A stretch of 64,000 nt of DNA. Source: Parvimonas parva (GTDB taxonomy: Bacteria; Bacillota; Clostridia; Tissierellales; Peptoniphilaceae). The stretch covers positions 1 to 64,000 of the forward strand of contig NZ_JACVDA010000003.1 of the NCBI RefSeq assembly GCF_016552165.1, read 5' to 3'. Below the pieces are notes generated by a model, which was not told the origin of the DNA, did no database searches, and worked only from the letters and a program-made list of their open reading frames with translations. The position numbers were made by a program, and so were the translations under genes. This document shows, one piece after another, positions 28,928 to 37,862 of the stretch. The stretch's first letter is position 1. The number at the start of each line of letters is the position of its first letter.

Positions 28928-29206
28928 TTATCTACATTTTTCGCAAGGTTGATTTGCTACTCCTGATGACGTTTTTGAGGCACTTTGACAAGAAGTTTGA
29001 CATTCTCCGCATCCACCTTCTACTATTGATGCATATAAATTTCTTGTCTTTAATGTTTTTATTCTGCTAACAGATTCACAAGGTTGGTTTGCTACTCCTG
29101 ATGAAGTCTTTGAGGCACTTTGACAAGAAGTTTGGCATTCTCCACAGCCACCTTCTACTATTGATTCATGTAAATTTCTTGTTTTTAATGTTTTTATTCT
29201 TGACAT
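28928..29206 (-). CDS. scfA: tandem-duplicated SCIFF (six-cysteine) peptide precursor
   Basis: 92 aa starting at MSRIKTLKTRN (AAGGAGAG upstream); an earlier ATG in the frame lacks a ribosome site. SCIFF precursors are usually about 46 aa with six Cys. Here two units (about 1-46 and 47-92, period 45 residues or 135 nt) are fused in one frame. They differ at only two residues in the shared core (HE versus YA in the RNL segment) and at the C-terminal 2-3 residues. Each keeps GGCGECQTSCQS and NQPCE, with Cys at 21, 24, 28, 43 and 66, 69, 73, 88, plus C91, but the fourth and fifth canonical Cys are Ser (32 and 36; 77 and 81), and the position equal to Thr37 is Gly. The maturase gene follows directly. 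Confidence 0.93.
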   Translation of the reverse strand: MSRIKTLKTRNLHESIVEGGCGECQTSCQSASKTSSGVANQPCESVSRIKTLKTRNLYASIVEGGCGECQTSCQSASKTSSGVANQPCEKCR

Positions 29207-29219
29207 TTTCTTCTCTCCT

Positions 29220-30644
29220 TTATTTTTTATATATGATATTAATTTTATCATTATCATTTGATTTTGAAAATCTTAAATCTATATTTTCATCTCTATACTT
29301 TTGAAATAAATTTAAAATTTCCTCTGTTATAACTTCTCCCGGTGTCAAAATTGGAATTCCCGGTGGATATGCCCATACATATTCTGCTGAAATTTTTGAA
29401 ACGGAATTTTCTATATCAAATTCTTCACTATCAAATATAGTTGACTCTTTAATGCTGAATTTTCTAATTAAATTTAAATTATTTAAAGCAATCTTTTTAC
29501 AATTTTCATAATATAAACTTTTATCTATATCAAAAAGTGCAAAAGCTAATTTATCCAAAGATTTCTTTGAAACTCCTATCCCTGTATAAGCTATCGCATA
29601 ATTAAAAGATGCCATTTCAAGTTCAATATCATATTCAGTTCTCAAAGTTTTCATCAATTCATATCCGGAAATATTTGTATTATTTGTCAAAATAGTTATT
29701 TTAGAATTGTCCAATTCAAAAATATTTTTTAGATTAATATTTGATAAAAGTTTAATATTTTTTAAATCTCTACATTTTTCATAAAAACATTCTAAATTTT
29801 CTCTCCAATTTTTAAATAGAGTTTCTCTATCATTCTCCAACATTCTAACACAATAATCAATCGATGACATTAAAATATATGACGGACTTGAAGTTTGAAA
29901 AATTTCAAGTGATTTTCTTAATTTAGGATATAAAGACTCATCTGCGATATGTAAAATTGCTGTTTGAGTAAATGATGCCAAAGTCTTATGTAAACTTTGA
30001 ACAGTAATATCAGCTCCAAGCCCTATTGAAGATTTTGGAAAGTTATCACTAAGTCCAAAACCTGCACCATGTGCTTCATCAACAATTAATTTTGCTCCAT
30101 ATCTATGAACTACTTTAGAAATTTTTTCAATATCCGATACAACTCCTTCATAAGTCGGACTTGTTATTACTACTAATTTAATATCAGAATTTCTTTCTAA
30201 TATTTTTTCAATATCATCTGAATCAATACTCAAAAAAATCCCCAAATTTTCATCATATTTAGGATAAATATATTCAAAGCTTAAATCAAAAACCTCAATC
30301 GCATGGTAAATTGATTTATGACAATTTTTTGCAATTAAAATTTTATCTTTAGGTTTTGTTAAACTGTAAATTGCAGATAAATTACCTGATGTTGAACCAT
30401 TTACGAGATAAAAAGAGCCTTTAGTATTCCAAAGATTCTTTGCAATATCCATAGATTCTTTCAAAATTTCTTCTGGATGATGTAAATCATCAAAACCGTC
30501 AATTTCGGTAATATCCATTTTAATAAATTCACTTAAATCATTAAAAACTTCTTTATTTCTCATATGTCCTGGCATATGAAAAGCAGTTTTTGTTTCATCA
30601 TATTCTTTTAATTTTTTTAGTAAAGAATTGTTCAATAATTTCAC
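29220..30644 (-). CDS. PLP-dependent Orn/Lys/Arg decarboxylase family protein
   Basis: 474 aa, fold-type I decarboxylase of the short SpeA/YaaO type: FHMPGHMRNKE at the N terminus, FYLVNGSTSGNLSAI, VDEAHGAGFG, and the PLP lysine in SLHKTLASFTQTA (about 219). C-terminal AYPPGIPILTPGEVI is characteristic. Likely decarboxylates arginine, lysine or ornithine; the substrate cannot be decided. The start is ambiguous (GTG at 30644, close to AAAGGA). First gene of an operon with the SCIFF precursor (13-nt gap) and maturase; the functional link is unclear. Confidence 0.9.
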   Translation of the reverse strand: MKLLNNSLLKKLKEYDETKTAFHMPGHMRNKEVFNDLSEFIKMDITEIDGFDDLHHPEEILKESMDIAKNLWNTKGSFYLVNGSTSGNLSAIYSLTKPKDKILIAKNCHKSIYHAIEVFDLSFEYIYPKYDENLGIFLSIDSDDIEKILERNSDIKLVVITSPTYEGVVSDIEKISKVVHRYGAKLIVDEAHGAGFGLSDNFPKSSIGLGADITVQSLHKTLASFTQTAILHIADESLYPKLRKSLEIFQTSSPSYILMSSIDYCVRMLENDRETLFKNWRENLECFYEKCRDLKNIKLLSNINLKNIFELDNSKITILTNNTNISGYELMKTLRTEYDIELEMASFNYAIAYTGIGVSKKSLDKLAFALFDIDKSLYYENCKKIALNNLNLIRKFSIKESTIFDSEEFDIENSVSKISAEYVWAYPPGIPILTPGEVITEEILNLFQKYRDENIDLRFSKSNDNDKINIIYKK

Positions 30645-30705
30645 ATTCCTTTTATATAGGCTAAAGTAATCTAATATTCTTTGATATTAAATTAACATAT
30701 GCTAA

Positions 30706-30734
30706 ATTATATCATTTTTTATAATTTTTATCAA
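30706..30734 (-). promoter_or_regulatory. promoter of the decarboxylase-SCIFF operon
   Basis: Minus-strand TTGATA (30729-30734), 17-nt spacer, TATAAT (30706-30711). I see no second promoter in the 13 nt before the SCIFF gene. Confidence 0.7.
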
Positions 30735-30762
30735 CAAAAAAACTTCCAGTTAATCTGAAAGT
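30735..30762 (-). terminator. terminator of the ferric-type ABC operon
   Basis: Minus-strand AACTTTCAG / CTGGAAGTT (one G-U pair, 5-nt loop) followed by Us. It overlaps the stop codon of the ATPase gene. Confidence 0.7.
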
Positions 30763-31691
30763 TTTTGTAAATTATATTCAATAAAAACATTATCGCCAAT
30801 ATTTTTTTCTTTTCCTGTATTTAATTCTATCACTTTTAAAGTTTTTTCATCTTTTAACTTTAATTCATATTCAATAAAAGAACCTCTAAATTGTTTTTTT
30901 ACAATTTTTGCAGAAGTTTTTGTTTCGTCCTCAACAAATTTTATTTTTTCAGGTCTTATAAAATTTTCTTTATCTAATTTATTTGAATTTCCAATAAAAG
31001 AAAGAGAAAATTCACTATTAGGAGAATTGTAAAGTTCTGTAACCGTCGAATTTTGAATTATTTTTCCTTCATTCATAAGAATTACCCTATCAGCCATAGT
31101 AAATGCATCTTCTTGATCATGAGTTACAAGTATTGTCGTCATCTTAAAATATTTTACAAGTTTCTTTATTTCATTTCTCATAGTAATTCTTAAATTTTTA
31201 TCAAGATTTGAAAAAGGCTCGTCAAGTAAAATAAGTCTTGGATTTATAACTAAACTTCTTGCAAGTGCAACTCTTTGCCTTTGTCCACCTGAAAGCTCAT
31301 AAACTTTTCTATTTTCATATCCATTAAGTCCGACAATCTCTAAAATTTCCATAGCTTTTTTAATTCTATCTTGTTTTTTTACATTTCTAAACTTTAAACC
31401 ATAAGCTACATTTTCTAAAACATTTTTATTATTAAAAAGTCCATAAGATTGAAAAACTGTCGATACATTTCTATCTTCCGGATTTAAAAGACTTATATTT
31501 TCTCCATTTAAAATAATTTGTCCAAAATCATTTTTTATAAAACCACCGATTGAATTTAAAATTGTAGTTTTTCCACAACCTGAAGGTCCCAATATACAAA
31601 GAATATTTCCTTCTTCAAGTGAAAAGTTAATATCCTTTAAAACCTCTTTATCTCCATAAGTCTTACATAAATTTTTTACTTCTAAGAACAT
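30750..31691 (-). CDS. ABC transporter ATP-binding protein, ferric/spermidine type (FbpC-like)
   Basis: 313-aa ATPase: Walker A GPSGCGKTT (about 35-43), Q-loop VFQSYGLF, signature LSGGQRQRVALAR, Walker B LILLDEPFSNLD, then a C-terminal TOBE-like domain (about 230-313). It overlaps the permease gene by 29 nt, with GGAG just upstream of its ATG. Together with the permease and binding protein it forms a complete importer; iron(III) is the likeliest substrate by family, but polyamine or phosphonate cannot be excluded. Confidence 0.92.
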   Translation of the reverse strand: MFLEVKNLCKTYGDKEVLKDINFSLEEGNILCILGPSGCGKTTILNSIGGFIKNDFGQIILNGENISLLNPEDRNVSTVFQSYGLFNNKNVLENVAYGLKFRNVKKQDRIKKAMEILEIVGLNGYENRKVYELSGGQRQRVALARSLVINPRLILLDEPFSNLDKNLRITMRNEIKKLVKYFKMTTILVTHDQEDAFTMADRVILMNEGKIIQNSTVTELYNSPNSEFSLSFIGNSNKLDKENFIRPEKIKFVEDETKTSAKIVKKQFRGSFIEYELKLKDEKTLKVIELNTGKEKNIGDNVFIEYNLQKLSD

Positions 31692-33309
31692 ATCTATCTC
31701 CTAATTTACCTAAAATATAATTGATTAACATAAACAACAAACTAAAGCTCAAACAAATTAAAATTATCAAAAGTGCTAAAACAGATGCTGTATTATATTT
31801 TCCACTATTTATAACATCAAACATAACAAGAGTTAAAACTTTTTGTGCAGGATAAACTATAAAAATTATAGAGCCAACAGTTGTCATCGTGCTATTAAAA
31901 CCATTTATCATACTTATCACAAAATCATTTCTGGTATGTGATAATACGACATCTTTAAAAATAAAAAATTCATTTGCCCCCAAATCTTTTGCGCTTAAAA
32001 TTTGATTTTTGTCTATTGTTTCCAAACTTGAATTAAATATTTTTGTCGAAAAAGGTAATTGTTTAAAAGTAACATTTAGTATTACAATCAAAGCAGTTCC
32101 TGTAATATAAATTGGATAATTATTAAAAGCTAATATGTATCCGATACCAAAGAATGTACCGGGTAACATATATGGCATAGTGGCTATAAATTCAAATATT
32201 TTTAAAAATTTTACATTTCTTATATGAATATAGTATTGTAACAAAAGTCCAATTAAACTACCAAAAAATGCCGAAATTAAAGAGTAATAAATACTTCTAA
32301 AAACCGTTTTATCTATATGGTCTTTTATATCTACAAAATGTTCAAATGTAAAATACAACTTTCCCTTTGAATAATCAGTAAAAGCAGATAAAATTACTGA
32401 ACTGTATTGTAAAAATAATAAAATCAAAAAGACAATTGCCGTTAAAGTTATAAAAGAAAAAACGAAACCTCTCTTTTCAATATTAACCTCTGATGTATTA
32501 GCTCCAAAATTTGTATTTGAAATTATTTTTGAATTTTTTACATAAAATATAAAAGTAAGTACAACAGGAACACAAAGCATTATATTCATAGCTCCGGCTT
32601 GAACAATATTCCCGTCAGAAATAAATACATTATACGACCTTGAGGCTAAAGTTTCAAAAGCACCACCTATGATTAATGGAGTTGAAAAGTCGGCAATACT
32701 TCTAATAAAACTTAAAATAGCAACAACCTTAATACTAGGTAATAACTGAGGCAAAATAATATCCAAAATTAAATTATTTGTCTTTGCTCCAAGCGACCTT
32801 GCGCTATTTATCTGTTCCTTATCAATGCTATTAAGTGCAGATATAATCATAAGACCACTTAATGAAATTAAGCCTATACTCTGCATTAAAATAATTCCAA
32901 AAGAACCATAAGCATCAATGGAAAGTTTAAAAATATCATGAGTTATAAATCCCCTACGTCCAAATAATCTTATATATGCAAGTGAAGAAACAAATGGAGG
33001 AGAAATCATTGTAATCATTAATATAAATGATATAATTTTCTTAAAACTTTTTCTAATACTAAAGCAAAAAATTCCAATAGAAACAGAAACTATCGTCGTT
33101 ATTATAGTAGTAAAAAAAGCAACAAATATTGAATTGTATAAAAGTTTACTCTGTGTCTTTAAAAATGTAAATCCCTCTAAAGTAAATTTTCCCCCACTAT
33201 AAAAAGTAGATGAAAAAACTCTTAAAAAAGGAAATAAAATAAAAGTAAATAGACAAAAAACTAGAGTAAAAATAATAAATGCGTCTATAAATTTAAAATA
33301 TCTCTTCAT
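31663..33309 (-). CDS. ABC transporter permease, fused two-domain type (FbpB-like)
   Basis: 548 aa, about 12 membrane helices in two homologous halves, each with a binding-protein-dependent transport EAA-like loop (INSARSLGAKTNNLILDIILPQLL and LSAKDLGANEFFIFKDVVL). This fused layout is typical of ferric iron permeases. A terminator-like hairpin separates it from the binding-protein gene, and no good ribosome site is visible before its ATG, so it should be made at much lower level than the binding protein. Confidence 0.92.
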   Translation of the reverse strand: MKRYFKFIDAFIIFTLVFCLFTFILFPFLRVFSSTFYSGGKFTLEGFTFLKTQSKLLYNSIFVAFFTTIITTIVSVSIGIFCFSIRKSFKKIISFILMITMISPPFVSSLAYIRLFGRRGFITHDIFKLSIDAYGSFGIILMQSIGLISLSGLMIISALNSIDKEQINSARSLGAKTNNLILDIILPQLLPSIKVVAILSFIRSIADFSTPLIIGGAFETLASRSYNVFISDGNIVQAGAMNIMLCVPVVLTFIFYVKNSKIISNTNFGANTSEVNIEKRGFVFSFITLTAIVFLILLFLQYSSVILSAFTDYSKGKLYFTFEHFVDIKDHIDKTVFRSIYYSLISAFFGSLIGLLLQYYIHIRNVKFLKIFEFIATMPYMLPGTFFGIGYILAFNNYPIYITGTALIVILNVTFKQLPFSTKIFNSSLETIDKNQILSAKDLGANEFFIFKDVVLSHTRNDFVISMINGFNSTMTTVGSIIFIVYPAQKVLTLVMFDVINSGKYNTASVLALLIILICLSFSLLFMLINYILGKLGDRYVLRSKKFM

Positions 33310-33317
33310 AATTAATC

Positions 33318-33341
33318 AAAAAGGGAGATTACTCTCCCTTT
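33318..33341 (-). terminator. intra-operon terminator/attenuator between binding protein and permease
   Basis: AAAGGGAGA / TCTCCCTTT with a 4-nt loop and a U run on the minus strand, located 4 nt after the binding-protein stop and 9 nt before the permease start. Confidence 0.8.
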
Positions 33342-33345
33342 GTTT

Positions 33346-34392
33346 CTATTTCCCTTGTGTTAATTCTGCCCATTTTTTAAGGATTGATTCTCTTTGAGAA
33401 CCAAAGCTTGTAATATCTTCTTTAATAAATTTATCTTTTGGTAAGCCAAGTTCAAAACCTTTAGTTCCGTCAATTACCATTTGAGCACCATCTTTACCGT
33501 CAAGTTCAGCAATCATTTGTTGATTTTCAGGTCTTAAAATGAAATCTTCAAATGCTTTTGCCACTTCAAGATTTGGACTGTTTTTGAAAATTGCAACACC
33601 TTCAGGAACCCAACATAAACCGTCTTCAGGATAAATTGCAGTTAAATTATTTTTTTCTGCAACATCGAAAGCTGATTTGTCAATAGGAATAATTCCAAGT
33701 CCAAATTCTCCGGCAACAGTTTTTTCTTGAGGGTCTTTTCCTCTTTTACCATAGAATTTAACATTTGCATTTAATTTTTTGAAATAATCCCAAGCCTTTT
33801 CTTCTCCATACATATCGATAAGACCTTTTACATTTGCAAAACTTGTTCCTGAAACAGCAGGATTTGCCATAATGATTTCATCTTTATATTTTGCATCTAC
33901 AATTTCAGCCCAAGTTTTTGGAATTGGAAGCCCTTTTTCTTGTAAAATTTTATTATTTGCTAAAAATCCTACAACAGTAACCCCTTTTGAAATCCAATAG
34001 CCTTCACTATCTTTAAAACCTTCTTTGATTTTGTCAAAACCTTGTGGTTTATACATTTCTAAAAGTCCGTCAGTCTTAGCTTTCATAAAAGCGTCAATAC
34101 CACCACCGAACCAAACGTCAGCCATTGGCTTTCCACCTTCAGCTTTAATCTTTGCAATAACTTCTCCACTAGACATTGAAAGGAATTCAACCTTAGCTTT
34201 AGTTTCTGCTGAGAACTTATCAAAAAGTTTTTTGTACTTTTCTGATGTTGCTACAACGTTCAAAGTTTTACCTTCAAAATTTGTAGTAGTTTCTACTTTC
34301 TTTTCTACTTTCTTATCTTCTGCTTTTTTAGGTTGACAACCAACTAACATTAAGCCTGCAAGCATAAGAGATAAAATTCTTGATTTTTTCAT
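33346..34392 (-). CDS. extracellular solute-binding lipoprotein, ferric iron type (FbpA/AfuA-like)
   Basis: 348 aa. Lipoprotein signal MKKSRILSLMLAGLMLVGC with C19 acylated, then a Lys/Glu-rich linker and a type II periplasmic-binding fold (LNVVATSEKYKKLFDKF, MADVWFGGGIDAFMKAK, WISKGVTVVGFLANNK, PKTWAEIVDAKYKDEIIMANPAVSGTSF). The WFGGG and NPAVSGT segments match Fe3+ ABC binding proteins. AGGAGGAAAAA lies before the ATG. First gene of the importer operon. Confidence 0.92.
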   Translation of the reverse strand: MKKSRILSLMLAGLMLVGCQPKKAEDKKVEKKVETTTNFEGKTLNVVATSEKYKKLFDKFSAETKAKVEFLSMSSGEVIAKIKAEGGKPMADVWFGGGIDAFMKAKTDGLLEMYKPQGFDKIKEGFKDSEGYWISKGVTVVGFLANNKILQEKGLPIPKTWAEIVDAKYKDEIIMANPAVSGTSFANVKGLIDMYGEEKAWDYFKKLNANVKFYGKRGKDPQEKTVAGEFGLGIIPIDKSAFDVAEKNNLTAIYPEDGLCWVPEGVAIFKNSPNLEVAKAFEDFILRPENQQMIAELDGKDGAQMVIDGTKGFELGLPKDKFIKEDITSFGSQRESILKKWAELTQGK

Positions 34393-34575
34393 TTTTTCCT
34401 CCTAAATTTTAAATAATACCATATTACACTTTAGATAAATTTTAAAATGTAAATATAGTAAATTTATAATATCTTTCATATCACATAAAGACAATATAAT
34501 TATACCATAAAATTATAAAATAATAACAATTTTATATAAAAATATAAAAAAAATATATACAATTAATAAATCAGG
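34393..34575 (-). other. AT-rich upstream region of the ferric-type ABC operon
   Basis: No ORF. A minus-strand TATTAT with extended TGG (34413-34418) could be the -10 of the binding-protein gene; the -35 is poor. The stretch from about 34494 resembles the flank just below the second IS copy (TATAATTATA then CATAAAA). Its last part, 34556-34573, is an 18-bp sequence found again at 39738-39755. Confidence 0.5.
34556..34573. repeat. 18-bp direct repeat outside the IS-bracketed segment (left copy)
   Basis: TATACAATTAATAAATCA is identical to 39738-39755. It lies 2 nt outside the first IS copy, and the partner lies 11 nt outside the second, so the pair flanks the whole IS-module-IS segment. Confidence 0.7.
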
Positions 34576-35176
34576 TAGTGTCAAGTTTTTTGTGTAAACT
34601 CTTTTAAATTTCTTGTAAAAACAAGTGGCAAATAAATTTAAATTAAATAATAAACTAACTGATTAAGGCAAACAAAACGGATGATTCATCCCATATAGGG
34701 GATGAAAATTTCTCCTCAAATTTTCCTTGAATTTCGTATAACATTTGCGTCAACTCATACTGTGCTATTTTAAAGCCTTTATGAATCCTCGTGATGAATG
34801 TCGAACTATACTTGCTTGCATATATAAATACATGTTTTTACATTAAGTTCACTAAATTCAGTTTTTAGATTTCTGTGATAGTAACCATTTCTTGAGTTGC
34901 CATTGTTGTACACTGATACATCGTAAGGCTCATATCCAAGAAAGGCGGTTCTTTCTGTTTCTAAAAACAAATTCATTGCTTCTTCAAGCGTTTACGAAAA
35001 ATTTCATCAATATTTATTCCTTGTGATAGCGCAGTTATTAATTCTGTGTTAAAATTAGTCATGAGGACATCCATCTTCTTTAAAAATTTTGTGTGGTAAC
35101 TTAATTTTACAAGAAACGCTCCTCTTTTTCTATATCAAGGAAGAAATTTTTAGTTTACACATAATATTTTACACTA
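34576..35176 (-). mobile_element. internally deleted IS256-family element, copy 1
   Basis: 601-bp element bounded by imperfect 24-bp terminal inverted repeats (20 of 24 match; outer TAGTGT and inner GTGTAAAC conserved). Almost identical to copy 2 at 39124. The minus strand encodes remnants of an IS256-type (mutator-like) transposase, here with an added frameshift: a base lost around 34991 relative to copy 2 gives a premature stop. It cannot encode a transposase, so it is non-autonomous. No 8-9 bp target duplication is visible. Confidence 0.82.
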
Positions 35177-35357
35177 TGTTAGATTTTTGTTGGATTTTTT
35201 GCAATTATAAAATATATTTATCAAGTTATATATAAAAAAATCTATATTTCAAATATATTAATCTTATTTTTAGAAATTATACTTTTATTTTTAGGAGCAA
35301 TTAATATCAGAAAAAACAAATAAAAAAGGAATTTATAAAAATAAATTCCTTTTTGTT
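35177..35357. other. intergenic region between IS copy 1 and the OsmC-like gene
   Basis: No ORF. It holds the operon terminator (35322-35354) and otherwise AT-rich sequence with no recognised signal. Confidence 0.5.
35322..35354 (-). terminator. terminator of the IS-bracketed four-gene operon
   Basis: AAAAAGGAATTTAT / ATAAATTCCTTTTT with a 4-nt loop and flanking Us on the minus strand, just after the last gene. Confidence 0.85.
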
Positions 35358-35825
35358 TTATAATATTTGTTTAAATTTAACATCAATATTTACACAATCT
35401 TTTATTGAATTATAGATAAAACAATTATCTAATACATTTTTTAAAAAATCATCTAATTTTTTATCAAAAAGTTCTAGATAAAAATATATCGTTAGACTAA
35501 TCTTATCTATTTTTGCTTTTTCGTTATATCCTTTTACAGCTAAAATAGTTAATGGATTTTTTAAATTTACATTTATTCTTCCTTCAACATCTTGTAAGTC
35601 TAAATTTTCTTTTTTAGCTTCTAAAAGTAGTCCATACATTATATCTGATAGGATAGATACAGAAAAATAACTAAAAGATGTTTTGTAATTTTTTTCTATA
35701 TCAAAGCTAATTGAGTTAGAAACTTCAATTATATCTTTATCTGTAAAAACTTTAATACTATCATCTAAATTTAGAACAGCTCTATAAGAAACTTCATAAT
35801 TATATGATTCGTACAAATCACTCAT
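35358..35825 (-). CDS. OsmC-like fold protein (putative)
   Basis: 155 aa. The pattern of an N-terminal beta segment, a central helix (FSVSILSDIMYGLLLEAKKENLDL), beta-rich DVEGRINVNLKNPLTILAV and a C-terminal CFIYNSIKDCVNIDVKF resembles OsmC/Ohr proteins. The helix lacks the usual catalytic Cys; two Cys lie near the C terminus, so peroxidase activity is doubtful. Its ATG overlaps the end of the MetE-like gene by 8 nt, so it belongs to the same operon. Function unknown. Confidence 0.72.
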   Translation of the reverse strand: MSDLYESYNYEVSYRAVLNLDDSIKVFTDKDIIEVSNSISFDIEKNYKTSFSYFSVSILSDIMYGLLLEAKKENLDLQDVEGRINVNLKNPLTILAVKGYNEKAKIDKISLTIYFYLELFDKKLDDFLKNVLDNCFIYNSIKDCVNIDVKFKQIL

Positions 35826-36999
35826 AAGTTTTCCTTAAAATATTTTTTGCAATTTCTAATTGTTCTAATTTTTTTTCAATTATATCAAAAGTATTTACAG
35901 GCCTATTTGCAAATGTAGCGAATCCACAATCTGGATTTAACCATAATCTTTCTTTATCAATAAATTTAAGTGCTTCTTTTGCTCTTTCAACGATAGATTG
36001 CGCTGTTTCAATTGTATCTGTTCTTGGATTTATAACACCAAGAGCAAGTATTATATTATTTTTAATTTTTTCACTTTCAAAAAGAGAGGCTATTTCTCCT
36101 GCCCGAGGAGTTGAAAATTCTAAAGCTAAAACATCTGGCAAAACTTCTTCAAAAAGTTTAATAAGAGGCGTATATGGACCTGTAAGTAGAATACTTTCAT
36201 CTTTGCTCCAATTTCCCCTACAAACATGAACAGATGATAAAATATTTTTTTCTTTAACATAATCTATAATCGACTTTATTAAATTGCTTGCAAAATTTAA
36301 CTCTTCAGTTGGATCTTTTTTTTCAGAAAGTGCAGCACACATAAACGAACGTGTTTGCCCTGTAGAAAAAACTACTTCTGTCAAAACGGGTTCATCAAAT
36401 TGAATTATATCAACACCCTCTTTAGCTAAATTATCAACTTCTTTTTGTAAAATCTTTATTACATCTTTTCCTAAATCTTCTTTACTATTGTAAAAATTTT
36501 TACTTAAAGAAGCTAGCCACATAGACCTTGTCATAAGATAAGGCCCTGGTAATGTTGCTTTAACTTTACTAGATGTAAGTGTTTTTAATTCTTTTATTTC
36601 ATCTGCAACTAACTTTTTGTCATACTCTAATTTACCATTACAAATAGCGTTTTTTATGCTAACTGATGGAACATCTAAAGTTTGTAAAATTTTTTCAAAA
36701 GCTTTTTTATCTTCTATATAATCTAGCATATCTGACATATTCATCATAATAACGCCTTTAAGTCTATCTGAGATAAAAGATACATAATTGTCTCTTGTAA
36801 GTTCTCCATTTGTAATTATATCAATAGAATATTTTTCTTGAAGTTTTACAACTTTTTTTGTTTCTTCTTCTATAAGATTATCATATTCTTTTTTAAATTT
36901 TTTATCTAATTTTAGTTTTCTTTTTAAACTTAAAATCTCTTTGCTTCTTGGAAAGCTTCCTATTAATGAGGTAGTAAATGGTTTAAATTTATCTTTCAT
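35818..36999 (-). CDS. MetE C-terminal-domain-like zinc methyltransferase
   Basis: Start set at the ATG of MKDKFKPFTTS (AAGGG at proper spacing); a closer ATG two codons earlier is too near it. 393 aa, about half of full MetE, so it corresponds to the catalytic C-terminal barrel: TTSLIGSFPRSKEI at the start, DIIQFDEPVLTE, and zinc ligands in SSVHVCRGNW (H, C), LEFSTPRAGE (E) and LNPDCGFATF (C), all present. Such short proteins act on various methyl donors or thiols, not necessarily methionine synthesis. It lies 11 nt after the PhnD-like gene in the same operon. Confidence 0.88.
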   Translation of the reverse strand: MKDKFKPFTTSLIGSFPRSKEILSLKRKLKLDKKFKKEYDNLIEEETKKVVKLQEKYSIDIITNGELTRDNYVSFISDRLKGVIMMNMSDMLDYIEDKKAFEKILQTLDVPSVSIKNAICNGKLEYDKKLVADEIKELKTLTSSKVKATLPGPYLMTRSMWLASLSKNFYNSKEDLGKDVIKILQKEVDNLAKEGVDIIQFDEPVLTEVVFSTGQTRSFMCAALSEKKDPTEELNFASNLIKSIIDYVKEKNILSSVHVCRGNWSKDESILLTGPYTPLIKLFEEVLPDVLALEFSTPRAGEIASLFESEKIKNNIILALGVINPRTDTIETAQSIVERAKEALKFIDKERLWLNPDCGFATFANRPVNTFDIIEKKLEQLEIAKNILRKTYE

Positions 37000-37010
37000 A
37001 AACATTACCC

Positions 37011-37832
37011 TTATTTATATTCACTTTTAAAAAAGTCTATATATTCATTAGCTTTAGTAATTTGTTCAAATCCAGAGATTCTACCTTTTACCCATTTTTT
37101 TAATCCTTCCATATCCATCATTTCTTTATGTTTAGGATTATTATAGTCCATTTTGTGTAAAACTTCTATAAATTTTTCAAAAACTTCCTTTTCAATTCCA
37201 ACTCTTGAAGAAAAAATACAATGATCAAAATTAGGTGTTTTATATAAAATCTTAACTACATTTTCATCAATACTGCCATCTTCAACCCAAGCTTTATAAT
37301 TTAAATCAAGCATAAAAGTTGCATCAACTTCGCCATTTAACATAGCTTTTGCACTATCAAGTTCTCCTCCTATATGATCTCCATGAAGCCCTACTCCTAC
37401 ATCGAATCTTTTTTCAATATAATCTTTTTTATATTCAAGTCCATTTTGATATAAATTAAAAATAGGTATAAGTCTTGCTTGTGGTGAATCTATTGCACCA
37501 AACCCAATTGTCTTTGATTTTAAATCGGAAATTGAATTTATATTTTTATCTTTTCTTACAACTAAATATGTTTGTCTATCTCTATCTGTATCTCTCATTG
37601 AACCGTTTAAAGATTTACCTTGTGTTCGTATATTAGCATCTAACCATGCAAGAGGTGAATTCCATGCAACATCAATTTCTCCATTAACAAGTGCATCAAC
37701 TTGTGATCTATAATCCTTAAAATAAACTGGTTCTATAGAAAAATTTTCATCTTCAAAAAAATCTTTTATAATTTTCCATATAACTGTAACTCTTGGAGCA
37801 TAAATTACTGCTCCTACTTTTAATTTGTCCAT
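37011..37832 (-). CDS. PhnD-like substrate-binding-fold protein without signal peptide
   Basis: 273 aa from MDKLKVGAVIYAPRV (AAGGAGGAAAATTAT upstream). It has the PhnD/SsuA/transferrin-like type II binding fold: IEPVYFKDYRSQVDALVNGEIDVAWNSPLAWL, LKSKTIGFGAIDSPQARLIP, AMLNGEVDATFMLDLN. There is no signal peptide or lipobox and no ABC ATPase or permease in the operon, so it is probably cytosolic and acts as a ligand-binding or catalytic subunit. A terminator-like hairpin separates it from the gene before it. Confidence 0.85.
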   Translation of the reverse strand: MDKLKVGAVIYAPRVTVIWKIIKDFFEDENFSIEPVYFKDYRSQVDALVNGEIDVAWNSPLAWLDANIRTQGKSLNGSMRDTDRDRQTYLVVRKDKNINSISDLKSKTIGFGAIDSPQARLIPIFNLYQNGLEYKKDYIEKRFDVGVGLHGDHIGGELDSAKAMLNGEVDATFMLDLNYKAWVEDGSIDENVVKILYKTPNFDHCIFSSRVGIEKEVFEKFIEVLHKMDYNNPKHKEMMDMEGLKKWVKGRISGFEQITKANEYIDFFKSEYK

Positions 37833-37862
37833 ATAATTTTCCTCCTTATGTCTACTTGTGTA

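Noticed and set aside
28928-29206. 135-bp repeat in the SCIFF gene as a non-coding tandem repeat
   Set aside because: The repeat is in frame, preserves the SCIFF motif in both copies, and the gene has a strong ribosome site next to its maturase.
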